Source of the DNA: Methanomassiliicoccaceae archaeon
Lineage (GTDB): Archaea > Thermoplasmatota > Thermoplasmata > Methanomassiliicoccales > Methanomethylophilaceae
NCBI GenBank assembly: GCA_016282555.1
Contig: JAEEKU010000187.1
Span: 1 to 5,488, forward strand
Direction: 5' to 3'
Length of the DNA stretch: 5,488 nucleotides
The position numbers and the translations under genes are program-made. This document shows positions 1 to 5,488 of the stretch, in pieces. How positions within the stretch are numbered: position 1 is the stretch's first letter; each line of letters opens with the position of its first letter. The notes under the pieces are model-generated. The model worked only from the letters and a program-made list of their open reading frames with translations, was not told the origin of the DNA and searched no databases.

Positions 1-524
1 CTTGTCAACAATTTGTCGTATGCGAATGCCGAGCTTCCGATTCTTTCGATAGAGGAGGGCAATACTACTTCTGCCAGTTTAGAACATCCATAACAAAATG
101 ACACTGGCAATTCAGTAATTCCTTCTCCAACCGTAACTGATTCGAGATTCTTCAGCCCTTCGAGCATCGATGATGGTAACAGCAACTGATCATTGTCCTC
201 GATTGTTACGGACACGATATTTGCTCTCTTTTCGGCATCAGCACTTGAGGTACTGCTGAGTATGTTAAAAATGTCATCTTCTATGAGTATAACTGGATAT
301 TCAATCCCCTCATACACTATAACGGATTTTATTACAACTTCTTGAGACTCCCCGTCATAAGCTGAAGCCTCTGCATAATAGTCGCCTCCCCCCTCATTGA
401 GCACATATACGACTCCGTCCTCAGTAACAATTGGATCTGCATCCGCAACAGAGGAACCTAATGTACAAACCACAACAAAGGCGAACGCAACTGCCAATAA
501 CCATGTTGCTATCTTATTCTTCAT
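1..524 (-). CDS. Secreted BspA-like leucine-rich-repeat protein (N-terminal part, 3' end outside window)
   Basis: The reading frame starts at ATG (522-524) and stays open to the left edge, giving 174 residues with no stop. Residues 1-29 form a classical signal peptide: MKNK, a hydrophobic stretch at about 8-22 (WLLAVAFAFVVVCTL), then a small-residue cleavage region ending ADA before DPIVTEDG. Residues 30-110 are a beta-rich leader with the 'EGIEYPV' pattern common ahead of BspA repeats. From about 114 onward LRR_5/BspA-type repeats appear: LPSSMLEGLKNLESVTV, then FCYGCSKLAEVVLPSSIERIG, then SSAFAYD. Known of the family: BspA-like repeats occur on secreted or surface proteins that bind host or microbial surfaces. 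The exact partner here is unknown. The start is supported by GGGAG five bases upstream. Codon use (TTA, TTG, ATA, GTT) is clearly more AT-rich than in the large LRR gene at the right of the window, which suggests a different history. The fold and export are fairly sure; the function is inferred. Confidence 0.85.
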   Translation of the reverse strand, partial: MKNKIATWLLAVAFAFVVVCTLGSSVADADPIVTEDGVVYVLNEGGGDYYAEASAYDGESQEVVIKSVIVYEGIEYPVILIEDDIFNILSSTSSADAEKRANIVSVTIEDNDQLLLPSSMLEGLKNLESVTVGEGITELPVSFCYGCSKLAEVVLPSSIERIGSSAFAYDKLLT

Positions 525-529
525 ACTAT

Positions 530-534
530 CTCCC
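530..534 (-). promoter_or_regulatory. Shine-Dalgarno site of the left LRR gene
   Basis: The minus strand reads GGGAG followed by five bases (ATAGT) and then ATG. This is a modest but well-placed match to the archaeal anti-SD sequence, and it fixes the start of the signal-peptide gene at 524 rather than at the downstream in-frame methionines. Confidence 0.55.
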
Positions 535-549
535 TTTGAATAGGGACCA

Positions 550-573
550 GGCGAACCGAATAATCGATTCGCC
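550..573. repeat. Inverted repeat / hairpin in the leader of the left LRR gene
   Basis: GGCGAA at 550-555 is the perfect reverse complement of TTCGCC at 568-573, with a 12-base loop. It lies 26-49 bases upstream of the ATG of the minus-strand LRR gene, so it probably falls in the 5' untranslated leader or just before it. It could be an RNA hairpin or a short operator. A six-base stem in this composition can also occur by chance. Confidence 0.3.
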
Positions 574-594
574 CAGTCAAATCAGGCAGTCGGA

Positions 595-765
595 ATGGCT
601 ACAATGCCCGCGAACAAAGCTTTGGATACATTATTCATATTTCCATCTCAAATGTTCTGGCGTCCGCATCCTTCGCGAGCCCTCCCGTACACTGTCGGAA
701 CGGTGCACATCGTAGCCGGTTTGGACGATTCCGCCGAAGCATATAAGATAATTTTTCAGATTTAA
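595..765 (+). other. Orphan 56-codon ORF in a GC-richer island, possible gene remnant
   Basis: An ATG at 595-597 opens a frame of 56 codons ending in TAA at 763-765. The C-terminal half reads in a protein-like way (YTVGTVHIVAGLDDSAEAYKI), and the DNA of about 650-740 is clearly richer in G+C than the AT-rich sequence on its right. There is no convincing ribosome-binding site, and I do not recognise the product. The other frames also stay open here for tens of codons; on the minus strand, for example, a frame ends in TPEHLRWKYE. Coding is therefore not proven. It may be the decayed 3' end of a former gene, a genuine small protein, or an untranslated leader of the minus-strand LRR gene. A T7 tract lies 15 bases after the stop. 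Confidence 0.25.
739..747 (-). promoter_or_regulatory. Possible TATA box for the left LRR gene
   Basis: The minus strand reads CTTATATGC here, preceded by an A-rich stretch that could serve as a BRE. A start site about 25 bases downstream would give a long leader of roughly 190 bases before the ATG at 524. A weaker AAATATGA-like element closer to the gene, around 637-643 on the minus strand, is an alternative. The plus-strand reading of the same site (GCATATAAG) is also TATA-like, so the direction is not settled. Confidence 0.25.
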
Positions 766-779
766 CTCTATTGCGTGGA

Positions 780-786
780 TTTTTTT
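780..786 (+). terminator. T7 tract, possible archaeal terminator on the plus strand
   Basis: Seven consecutive T residues follow TGCGTGGA. Archaeal transcription often ends at bare poly-T tracts. The tract would suit a plus-strand transcript ending just after the orphan ORF (stop at 763-765), but with no established gene upstream it may simply be part of the AT-rich promoter region. Confidence 0.25.
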
Positions 787-814
787 ATAACCTATGTCCA
801 GCAAAATTCATTGC

Positions 815-844
815 TTTAAATATTGTTTATATAATCTATTTAAA
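815..844. repeat. 8-bp inverted repeat centred on the TATA box
   Basis: TTTAAATA at 815-822 and TATTTAAA at 837-844 are perfect reverse complements separated by 14 bases, and the centre (about 829.5) coincides with the TATA box at 826-834. A further copy of TTAAATATT (first copy 816-824) lies at 891-899. Such symmetry around a core promoter element is what a dimeric repressor site could look like. In sequence this AT-rich, chance is a serious alternative. Confidence 0.35.
826..834 (+). promoter_or_regulatory. Archaeal TATA box for the DUF4443 gene
   Basis: TTTATATAA is a near-ideal archaeal box A inside a very AT-rich stretch. Transcription would begin about 25 bases downstream, near 855-860, leaving a leader of about 60 bases before the GTG at 920. 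No Shine-Dalgarno sequence is visible in that leader. There is no other obvious TBP site between this and the gene. Confidence 0.55.
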
Positions 845-919
845 TAAACGATGCACTATGAATTTTCCTTATGGATGCTTAAGTAAAAAATTAAATATTC
901 CCCAATCATCTCTCCGGCT

Positions 920-1747
920 GTGCTTACAATACTCGCGCAGACCGGAAACAGGAAATCCTTCGATGACAACGACCTCATGTTCGTCCTTGAGACCGTATAT
1001 GATTCTTTCCGCTTCAGCGAGGTCATAGGCAGGGCCGACATCTCCCGCGCCACCGATATCGGGGAAGGCGTAGTCCGCACCATCATCCAGAGACTGAAAT
1101 CGATGAATTTCGTCAGCGTCAACCGCTACGGCGTGGGCATTACCGAAACCGGTCTGGATTTCATAAGAACCGTCGGCATCACATACATGAGGCTGGATCA
1201 CACCGATTCCGCCATCGGCGCCTATCAGGTCCCCCTCCTGATAAAAGGAAAAGGAAACAGGATAAACAAGGGCATAGAGCAGAGGAACTGCGCCCTGAAA
1301 ATCGGCGCGGACGGCTGCACCACCGTAATCTACAGAAACGGAAAACTTCTTCTTCCGCCGGAATGGGATATTGACGAGAAGTCCCCGGACCTCGCCGCCC
1401 AGATACGCAGATATCCCCTGTCGGAGGAGGATGTGATTCTCATCGGCGGGAGCGACGCGGATCTGAGGATGGCATCAAAAGCTTCCAACTCGGCCGCCCT
1501 CGCCCTTCTGGAGTACGAGGGAGATCCGGTCCGCCAGCCCGGAACGGAAGAACGATCCCTAAACTGCCGGAACCGGTCCTGCCGCGGCTGTCCGGATACG
1601 GATTTCTGCTTTCCGGCCCTCGCTTCTTTACCGGCTCCATTCTCACCCGGCTGCCGCTCTTGGACAGAATCTTCCCTATCAGGGACTCGAGGGGGACGCC
1701 CGTGGCCAGCGCGGCCTCCACGCATCCGGCCCCCTCGGAATACATAG
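920..1747 (+). CDS. DUF4443-type winged-helix protein with an atypical C-terminal extension
   Basis: Residues about 16-93 form a winged helix-turn-helix (SEVIGRADISRATDIGEGVV, then RTIIQRLKSMNFVSVNRYGV, then GITETGLDF). Residues about 97-198 match my recollection of the archaeal DUF4443 domain: GKGNRINKGIEQRNCALKIG, ADGCTTVIYRNGKLLLP, and the closing EEDVILIGGSDADLRMAS through AALALLE. Known of the family: archaeal proteins of about 200 residues, proposed as DNA-binding regulators, with no biochemical role I can name. The family-like part ends at residue 198 (about 1513). The further 77 residues to the TAG at 1745-1747 are rich in P, R, S and C, lie antisense to the convergent zinc-ribbon gene, and do not look native. 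A TAA one frame over (1560-1562) would give a family-typical length. The start is GTG at 920, the only usual initiator after the in-frame TAA at 884-886; ATG at 977 is an alternative. Location: cytoplasm. Confidence 0.8.
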   Translation: MLTILAQTGNRKSFDDNDLMFVLETVYDSFRFSEVIGRADISRATDIGEGVVRTIIQRLKSMNFVSVNRYGVGITETGLDFIRTVGITYMRLDHTDSAIGAYQVPLLIKGKGNRINKGIEQRNCALKIGADGCTTVIYRNGKLLLPPEWDIDEKSPDLAAQIRRYPLSEEDVILIGGSDADLRMASKASNSAALALLEYEGDPVRQPGTEERSLNCRNRSCRGCPDTDFCFPALASLPAPFSPGCRSWTESSLSGTRGGRPWPARPPRIRPPRNT

Positions 1748-2090
1748 CCATAGCCCGGACCAGCTTCTCCTCCCTAGCGGCTTTGGAATCGGAACACGAA
1801 CCGTTCCAGGATGCCGACTTGCATTTGGGGCACATCGTGGGCGTACATCCCCCGCGGGGGATCCAGGTATGGCCGCACACGTCGCAGCGGACCTCTTCCT
1901 TCGGACGGGAGTTCCATTCCGACGATCTGCACGACGGACACCTGCGGGGAGGCGATCCGCCGCGGCTGATCCAGGTATGGCCGCATTTCATGCACCAGTA
2001 TTCTTCCCGGCGCGCCGGCGGAGAACATCCTTCGCGGAAAGACATGCCGCAGTACGGACACACGATCATATCGTCCGGCTCCCTGTTCAT
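1440..2090 (-). CDS. Tandem zinc-ribbon protein with predicted helix-turn-helix
   Basis: The product is 216 residues with five CxxC knuckles: C11/C14, C33/C36, C51/C54, C69/C72 and C87/C90. C33-C54 and C69-C90 form two nearly identical zinc ribbons of the form CxxCGHTWI-x-RGG-x16-class spacing to CPxCxSxxWN, 36 residues apart. C11/C14 is an N-terminal half-ribbon. Residues about 104-151 are helical and contain a predicted helix-turn-helix (AMYSEGAGCVEAALATGVP followed by LESLIGKIL). This suggests a cytoplasmic DNA- or RNA-binding regulator, but no target is known. The start at ATG 2090 is chosen because GGTGA lies seven bases upstream. The gene begins seven bases after the stop of the large surface-protein gene and is probably co-transcribed and coupled with it. 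After about residue 157 (near 1620) the sequence becomes low-complexity P/R/G/S and runs antisense through the DUF4443 gene, ending at TGA 1440-1442. That tail may not be native. Confidence 0.75.
   Translation of the reverse strand: MNREPDDMIVCPYCGMSFREGCSPPARREEYWCMKCGHTWISRGGSPPRRCPSCRSSEWNSRPKEEVRCDVCGHTWIPRGGCTPTMCPKCKSASWNGSCSDSKAAREEKLVRAMAMYSEGAGCVEAALATGVPLESLIGKILSKSGSRVRMEPVKKRGPESRNPYPDSRGRTGSGSLGIVLPFRAGGPDLPRTPEGRGRPSWKLLMPSSDPRRSRR
1860..1985. repeat. 18-bp direct repeat from zinc-ribbon duplication
   Basis: GATCCAGGTATGGCCGCA occurs at 1860-1877 and again at 1968-1985, exactly 108 bases (36 codons) apart. It encodes the CGHTWI segment of the two ribbons on the minus strand. 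The nucleotide identity, including third positions, suggests a recent internal duplication or gene-conversion-like homogenisation within the zinc-ribbon gene. Confidence 0.75.
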
Positions 2091-2097
2091 GATAACT

Positions 2098-2102
2098 TCA
2101 CC
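2098..2102 (-). promoter_or_regulatory. GGTGA Shine-Dalgarno overlapping the upstream stop codon
   Basis: The minus strand reads CCGGTGA, with the TGA being the stop codon (2098-2100) of the large surface-protein gene. Seven bases then separate GGTGA from the ATG of the zinc-ribbon gene. GGTGA is the typical core of archaeal SD sequences. A ribosome ending the first gene sits on the start signal of the second, which argues for translational coupling and decides the zinc-ribbon start. Confidence 0.7.
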
Positions 2103-5100
2103 GGAGGATGAATAACTTCCCGGCAATATATGTTAGCCGGCCTCCGCGGAAATACCCGGCGATCATAGCTTCCGGAAACCTCATTCTGCCCGTTCCGCCG
2201 GCGTACCCGGTAAAGACGCGGAATCCCGCCTCGCGACGCTCTTCCGTTCCCGATCGCCGTCGCATCCTCGACTTCCTGAAGAACGCGGCGACCCCGGCGA
2301 TCGCGAAGAACAGCGTCATCCCGATCTCCACCGACAGCAGCAGCGTCTCGTCCTTACGGGGCTCCGGCTCGTATATCGGCCGGACGCTGTACTCCGACCA
2401 GGAGTCCAGCACATCGTCCGAAGCGAAGATCGAGATCGCGTCCAGATCCACATCCGTGAAAGCGCCCTCGAATGACGGGAACTTCGCGCAGTGGACCTCC
2501 AGCTCCGATATGCGGGAGCAGTTTCCGAAAGCTCCCTGTCCCAGCGATGCCAGGTTCTCTCCGAAGACGGCGAACTCCATCACCGACGTCCCGTACGGGG
2601 AATAGAAGGCGTCCTTTCCGACGGTTTCCGTTTTGTTGAGATCCGCGAACTGCAGCCCGGAACATCCGTAGAACGCCCGGTCCCCTATGCTCCTCACCGA
2701 ATCAGGAATGGAGAGATCCGTAAGTCCGGAGCAATGGCCGAAGCAGTCCTCCGGAACGGATTCCAGCGATTTTCCCAGAGATACCGCGGAAAGACAGGAG
2801 CAGCCGTAAAACGCCCCCTTTCCGATCGATTTCAGAGTGTCCGGAGCGTCGAAGCGGGTGAACGCCTTGCCGCCGCAGGACGAAAAAGCGTATTCCCCGA
2901 TGAAAACCAGACCGTCCGAAAAAGAAACGTTGGACAGCCCGGAGCATCCGCTGAAAGCGTAGTCCCATATGTGATCTACCGATCCCGCGGAATAGAGAGC
3001 GGACAGCGCGGAATCGCGGAAGGCGCCGGTGTGTATCCCCCTGACCTGGCCGCTGAGCTCCACGATCTCCGGCACGGACCGGGACTCGTTCTCCAGCTTG
3101 TACCGCTCCCTTATCTCCCTGTCCTTGGAGAACATGAATGCCGAGTCCCCGATGTACGCCAGCGGATACGAGGCGCCCCCGGCGGAGACCGACTCCGGAA
3201 ACTGGACGTACGGCCCGGAGATGAACCTGTGGACGACCGCCGAGTCCCCGACGATGTAGTACGAGAAGGAGTAGGTGTCTTTGCGGTACGATCCGCTGTA
3301 AACGCTGATCTCCAGATCCGCTTCGCCGGTTTCCCAGCCCGGTCCCCCGGTATGATGTACGGCGACGCCCTCCGGCGCCGTTCCCTCGAAAACGGGGGCG
3401 TCCCCCAGGAAATACACGTCGCGGATGCTCTGATTGGACCATGCTGTCCAGGAAAACGCCTCCACCGTCACCGGGATCACTGCGGCGGGAGCATTGACGA
3501 CTCCCCCGAACGCTCCGGCGCCGATTGCGGACAGCGTGCATCCGCCGAAGGACGACGGGACGAACAGAATCTCTCCCATATTGTCCAGATACATGGATTC
3601 CAGAACCGAGCTGCCCTTCAGGCCGGAGCCCTCCAGGGAATACTCGCACTCGCCGTACGGACATACCACGGTCTGCCTCACTGATGCCTTATCCGTGGTT
3701 CCCACCGCGTAGAACTGCATGAGAGAAGCTGAAAACACCGCTCTTCCCCCGGCGAAGACCGGCTCTATATGCGTCGCGGCGCCGCTGGGGGAAATGTTCC
3801 AGACGTCCGCGTGCATTCCGGAATCGAGTTCCAGCGGAAGAGAGACTTCGGCCGGCCCCGGAAGCTCCGTTACGGAGGAGCCGTCCGCGCGGAGATTCAG
3901 GCGGTAGAAACCGCTGTAGTTCAGCTTCTTCAGGGCGGAGGATATCTTGACGCTGAACGGGCCGTTCTGAACCGAGAACGAAACGGATCCGTCGCCGGCG
4001 ATGCCTGACAGATACGACAGCGGCAGGGACAGGGAACCGCGGGGAACCTTGAGTATCACTATAGTCTCCTCCCCGTGAACGGAGGCCAGCGCCGAAAGGG
4101 AATCCCCGCTGACGGATACCGCGGTGCTGTTCGGATACTGGGAAAGATCGCATAGAACTATAGTGTCTCCTTCTTTCGCCGCGTTCCTCGCAAGTTCGCC
4201 GTCGAATGATACCGTCACGGTGTCGCCGGCCATGCCCCCTTTTCCGTCCGGCGGGGCGTAATAGGATCCGGCGATTCTGGCGACGTAAACCGTGGTGTCC
4301 CCGACGACGATCTGATTTACAGGAATCTCCTTCGTCAGCCCGGGATCGGCGTACATCTTGGCCAGGGCCGTTCCGCTGAATATCTCCGCCGGAATGATTC
4401 CCCCTATGGACGATCCGTACCTCGCCTGATACTTTCCTGCCACGGAGTCCCCTTCCATAAAGGTCAGCGTGTACAGCCTGGACTCGGGCTCGTAGTACGC
4501 GTATGCGAACGCCGTGTCCGTTACGCTGCCGAGATCCACCGGAACGTAGCCGTTGGGCGTGGCGCTCCAGCCCGCGAAGGAATACTGGTATCTGGCGGTC
4601 GGAGCCCTCTCCGGTTCCTCCGGAAGCTCCGCCGGGAACCCGTACTTCGTCTCCGAAACTCCGATCAGAGATCTGTCGTAGTCGTAGAATCTGACTTCGT
4701 ACGAACGGAGAACAGGCTCGAATACCGGCCTGACCTCCGTGTTTCCGGAAACGGATGAAAGATCAGAGCTCCATCCTCTGAACTCGTAGGAATACTGCTT
4801 AGTCTCAGGCTTGGAAGGTATTCCGGCGTACGATGCCGGAGATCCGGGCATGACGTACTCCTTCGTGATGAGAATTCCGTCCTCAGAAAGATACGTGACG
4901 CAGACCATTCCTGGCAGAACCTCGGCGAACGACGCTGTGAATATTATGTCCTCGGTCACCGGGGCCGTCGTGTCCCCCCATCCGGCGAACCCCATGCCCT
5001 CCTGAGCCGGCTCTCTGATTCCGGAAACATCGGCGCGTTCGCCGTACCTCACCTCTCTGGAATCCCACAGCGTTCCGTCGGGAAGCCTGAACTCCGCGGT

Positions 5101-5488
5101 CAGGATGTTCTTCATGCAGCGTATCCCGTCAGCATCCGGATCAGGCTCCGGGCCGCCCTTGTCGATCGCGTACTCCCCGCTGTACGGATCCGGAGTGGAG
5201 ATAAGGTAAATGCATTCCAGGTACGGATACACCGCGGGATCGTAATATCCGAGGGTCCAGTCGTTGTAGCTCCATTTGTGATCGATCCAGCACCACTGGC
5301 TCCAGTACGCCCACGAGGAGTCGCCGATCCTCTCGTTGCCCAGGCCGAACAGGATGCTGATCCAGTCGGCCACGTCCGTCCCGCCGGAGCTCCCGGAATA
5401 GGTGTCTATCTCCCCCGGCCAGTTGGACTCGATCGCATCCTTCAGAACCGCTCCCAGGTTGGATCCTTTCCCCTTGAGCCAGAACCCC
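2098..5488 (-). CDS. Large membrane-anchored BspA-like LRR surface protein with InlB-type repeats (5' partial)
   Basis: The frame is open to the right edge, so at least 1129 residues are visible and the N-terminus is missing. The GTG at 5371-5373 is internal: 38 further residues precede it in frame, including KGKGSNLGAVLKDAIE. Visible residues about 1-110 form an aromatic-rich module (WAYWSQWCWIDHKW, then NDWTLGYYDP) that I cannot name with certainty; it may be DUF4430-like. Residues about 130-405 carry three F-x-G-W repeat units (GFAGWGD, EFRGWSS, SFAGWSA) of the InlB/Listeria-Bacteroides type. Residues about 420-600 are a beta-rich domain ending MQFYAVGTT. Residues about 605-1030 hold some ten BspA/LRR_5 units (IG-x2-AF-x-GC-x2-L). 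One transmembrane helix lies near 1047-1070 (IGMTLFFAIAGVAAFF), followed by RKSRMRRR and a 51-residue tail. It is inferred to be displayed on the cell surface for adhesion. It is followed directly by the coupled zinc-ribbon gene. Confidence 0.9.
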   Translation of the reverse strand, partial: GFWLKGKGSNLGAVLKDAIESNWPGEIDTYSGSSGGTDVADWISILFGLGNERIGDSSWAYWSQWCWIDHKWSYNDWTLGYYDPAVYPYLECIYLISTPDPYSGEYAIDKGGPEPDPDADGIRCMKNILTAEFRLPDGTLWDSREVRYGERADVSGIREPAQEGMGFAGWGDTTAPVTEDIIFTASFAEVLPGMVCVTYLSEDGILITKEYVMPGSPASYAGIPSKPETKQYSYEFRGWSSDLSSVSGNTEVRPVFEPVLRSYEVRFYDYDRSLIGVSETKYGFPAELPEEPERAPTARYQYSFAGWSATPNGYVPVDLGSVTDTAFAYAYYEPESRLYTLTFMEGDSVAGKYQARYGSSIGGIIPAEIFSGTALAKMYADPGLTKEIPVNQIVVGDTTVYVARIAGSYYAPPDGKGGMAGDTVTVSFDGELARNAAKEGDTIVLCDLSQYPNSTAVSVSGDSLSALASVHGEETIVILKVPRGSLSLPLSYLSGIAGDGSVSFSVQNGPFSVKISSALKKLNYSGFYRLNLRADGSSVTELPGPAEVSLPLELDSGMHADVWNISPSGAATHIEPVFAGGRAVFSASLMQFYAVGTTDKASVRQTVVCPYGECEYSLEGSGLKGSSVLESMYLDNMGEILFVPSSFGGCTLSAIGAGAFGGVVNAPAAVIPVTVEAFSWTAWSNQSIRDVYFLGDAPVFEGTAPEGVAVHHTGGPGWETGEADLEISVYSGSYRKDTYSFSYYIVGDSAVVHRFISGPYVQFPESVSAGGASYPLAYIGDSAFMFSKDREIRERYKLENESRSVPEIVELSGQVRGIHTGAFRDSALSALYSAGSVDHIWDYAFSGCSGLSNVSFSDGLVFIGEYAFSSCGGKAFTRFDAPDTLKSIGKGAFYGCSCLSAVSLGKSLESVPEDCFGHCSGLTDLSIPDSVRSIGDRAFYGCSGLQFADLNKTETVGKDAFYSPYGTSVMEFAVFGENLASLGQGAFGNCSRISELEVHCAKFPSFEGAFTDVDLDAISIFASDDVLDSWSEYSVRPIYEPEPRKDETLLLSVEIGMTLFFAIAGVAAFFRKSRMRRRSGTEERREAGFRVFTGYAGGTGRMRFPEAMIAGYFRGGRLTYIAGKLFILR

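Noticed and set aside
431..715. 94-codon plus-strand frame overlapping the start of the left LRR gene
   Set aside because: Its first third is antisense to the signal-peptide region, and the rest has no recognisable features or ribosome-binding site. Its end (VRILREPSRTL) is in a different frame from the more protein-like orphan ORF.
525..919. Search for tRNA, CRISPR repeats or attachment sites in the intergenic region
   Set aside because: No tRNA T-loop with a matching acceptor stem, no regularly spaced repeats and no tRNA-end duplication were seen on either strand.
1243..1257. T-rich tract on the minus strand downstream of the zinc-ribbon gene as its terminator
   Set aside because: It is interrupted by C pairs, lies inside the conserved DUF4443 coding sequence about 190 bases past the stop, and is explained by lysine codons there.
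1745..1753. TAG stop of the DUF4443 frame, with a second in-frame TAG one codon later, as possible pyrrolysine codons
   Set aside because: Methanomassiliicoccales can decode TAG as pyrrolysine, but the sequence around it is antisense to the zinc-ribbon gene and not family-like, so read-through would only lengthen a doubtful tail.
1847..1862. 16-bp perfect palindrome ATCCCCCGCGGGGGAT
   Set aside because: It lies inside the zinc-ribbon gene and is explained by codons for Ile-Pro-Arg-Gly-Gly in the conserved ribbon. The second ribbon lacks the symmetry, so it is unlikely to be a regulatory site.
2702..3664. 320-codon minus-strand frame inside the large surface gene
   Set aside because: It is arginine/glycine-rich, with the composition of a frame-shifted copy of the LRR region. 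The overlapping frame carries the regular IG-x2-AF repeats.
2491..3684. 397-codon plus-strand open frame opposite the large surface protein
   Set aside because: It is an R/G/P-rich antisense shadow of a GC-rich gene, with no recognisable domain or start signal. The minus-strand frame shows clear LRR periodicity over the same bases.

Overview
The window looks like genomic DNA from a methanogen-lineage archaeon. The best guess is the gut/rumen Methanomassiliicoccales (Methanomethylophilaceae). The basis is a DUF4443-type winged-helix protein (an archaeal family), an archaeal TATA box, a GGTGA-type Shine-Dalgarno sequence, and BspA-like leucine-rich-repeat surface proteins, one of which ends in a C-terminal membrane anchor rather than an LPXTG or Por signal. 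The lineage call is an inference; there is no rRNA or other marker gene here.

Layout from left to right: (1) 1-524, minus strand: the first 174 residues of a secreted BspA-like LRR protein with a clear signal peptide, running off the left edge. By eye it is markedly more AT-rich than the genes on the right. (2) 525-919: a divergent intergenic region of about 395 bp. It holds the leader of the left gene with a small hairpin, a GC-richer island with a 56-codon orphan ORF (595-765), a T7 tract, and a very AT-rich promoter whose TATA box lies at the centre of an inverted repeat. (3) 920-1747, plus strand: the DUF4443 winged-helix protein. (4) 1440-2090, minus strand: a small protein with tandem zinc ribbons and a predicted helix-turn-helix. 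(5) 2098-5488, minus strand: a very large surface protein (at least 1129 residues, 5' end outside the window) with an aromatic-rich N-terminal module, InlB/Listeria-Bacteroides-like repeats, a beta-rich middle domain, LRR_5/BspA repeats, one transmembrane helix and a basic cytoplasmic tail.

The large surface protein and the zinc-ribbon/HTH protein form a tight two-gene unit. The TGA stop of the first lies inside the GGTGA ribosome-binding site of the second, so translational coupling is likely. The zinc-ribbon gene converges on the DUF4443 gene, and the two reading frames run about 308 bp into each other. The terminal part of each looks non-native, so one or both C-termini may have lost their original stop. 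No mobile element, CRISPR array, tRNA or rRNA was found.

The parts most worth follow-up are the surface-protein/zinc-ribbon-HTH pair, the convergent overlap, and the TATA-centred inverted repeat in front of the DUF4443 gene. None of these is yet evidence of a new system.
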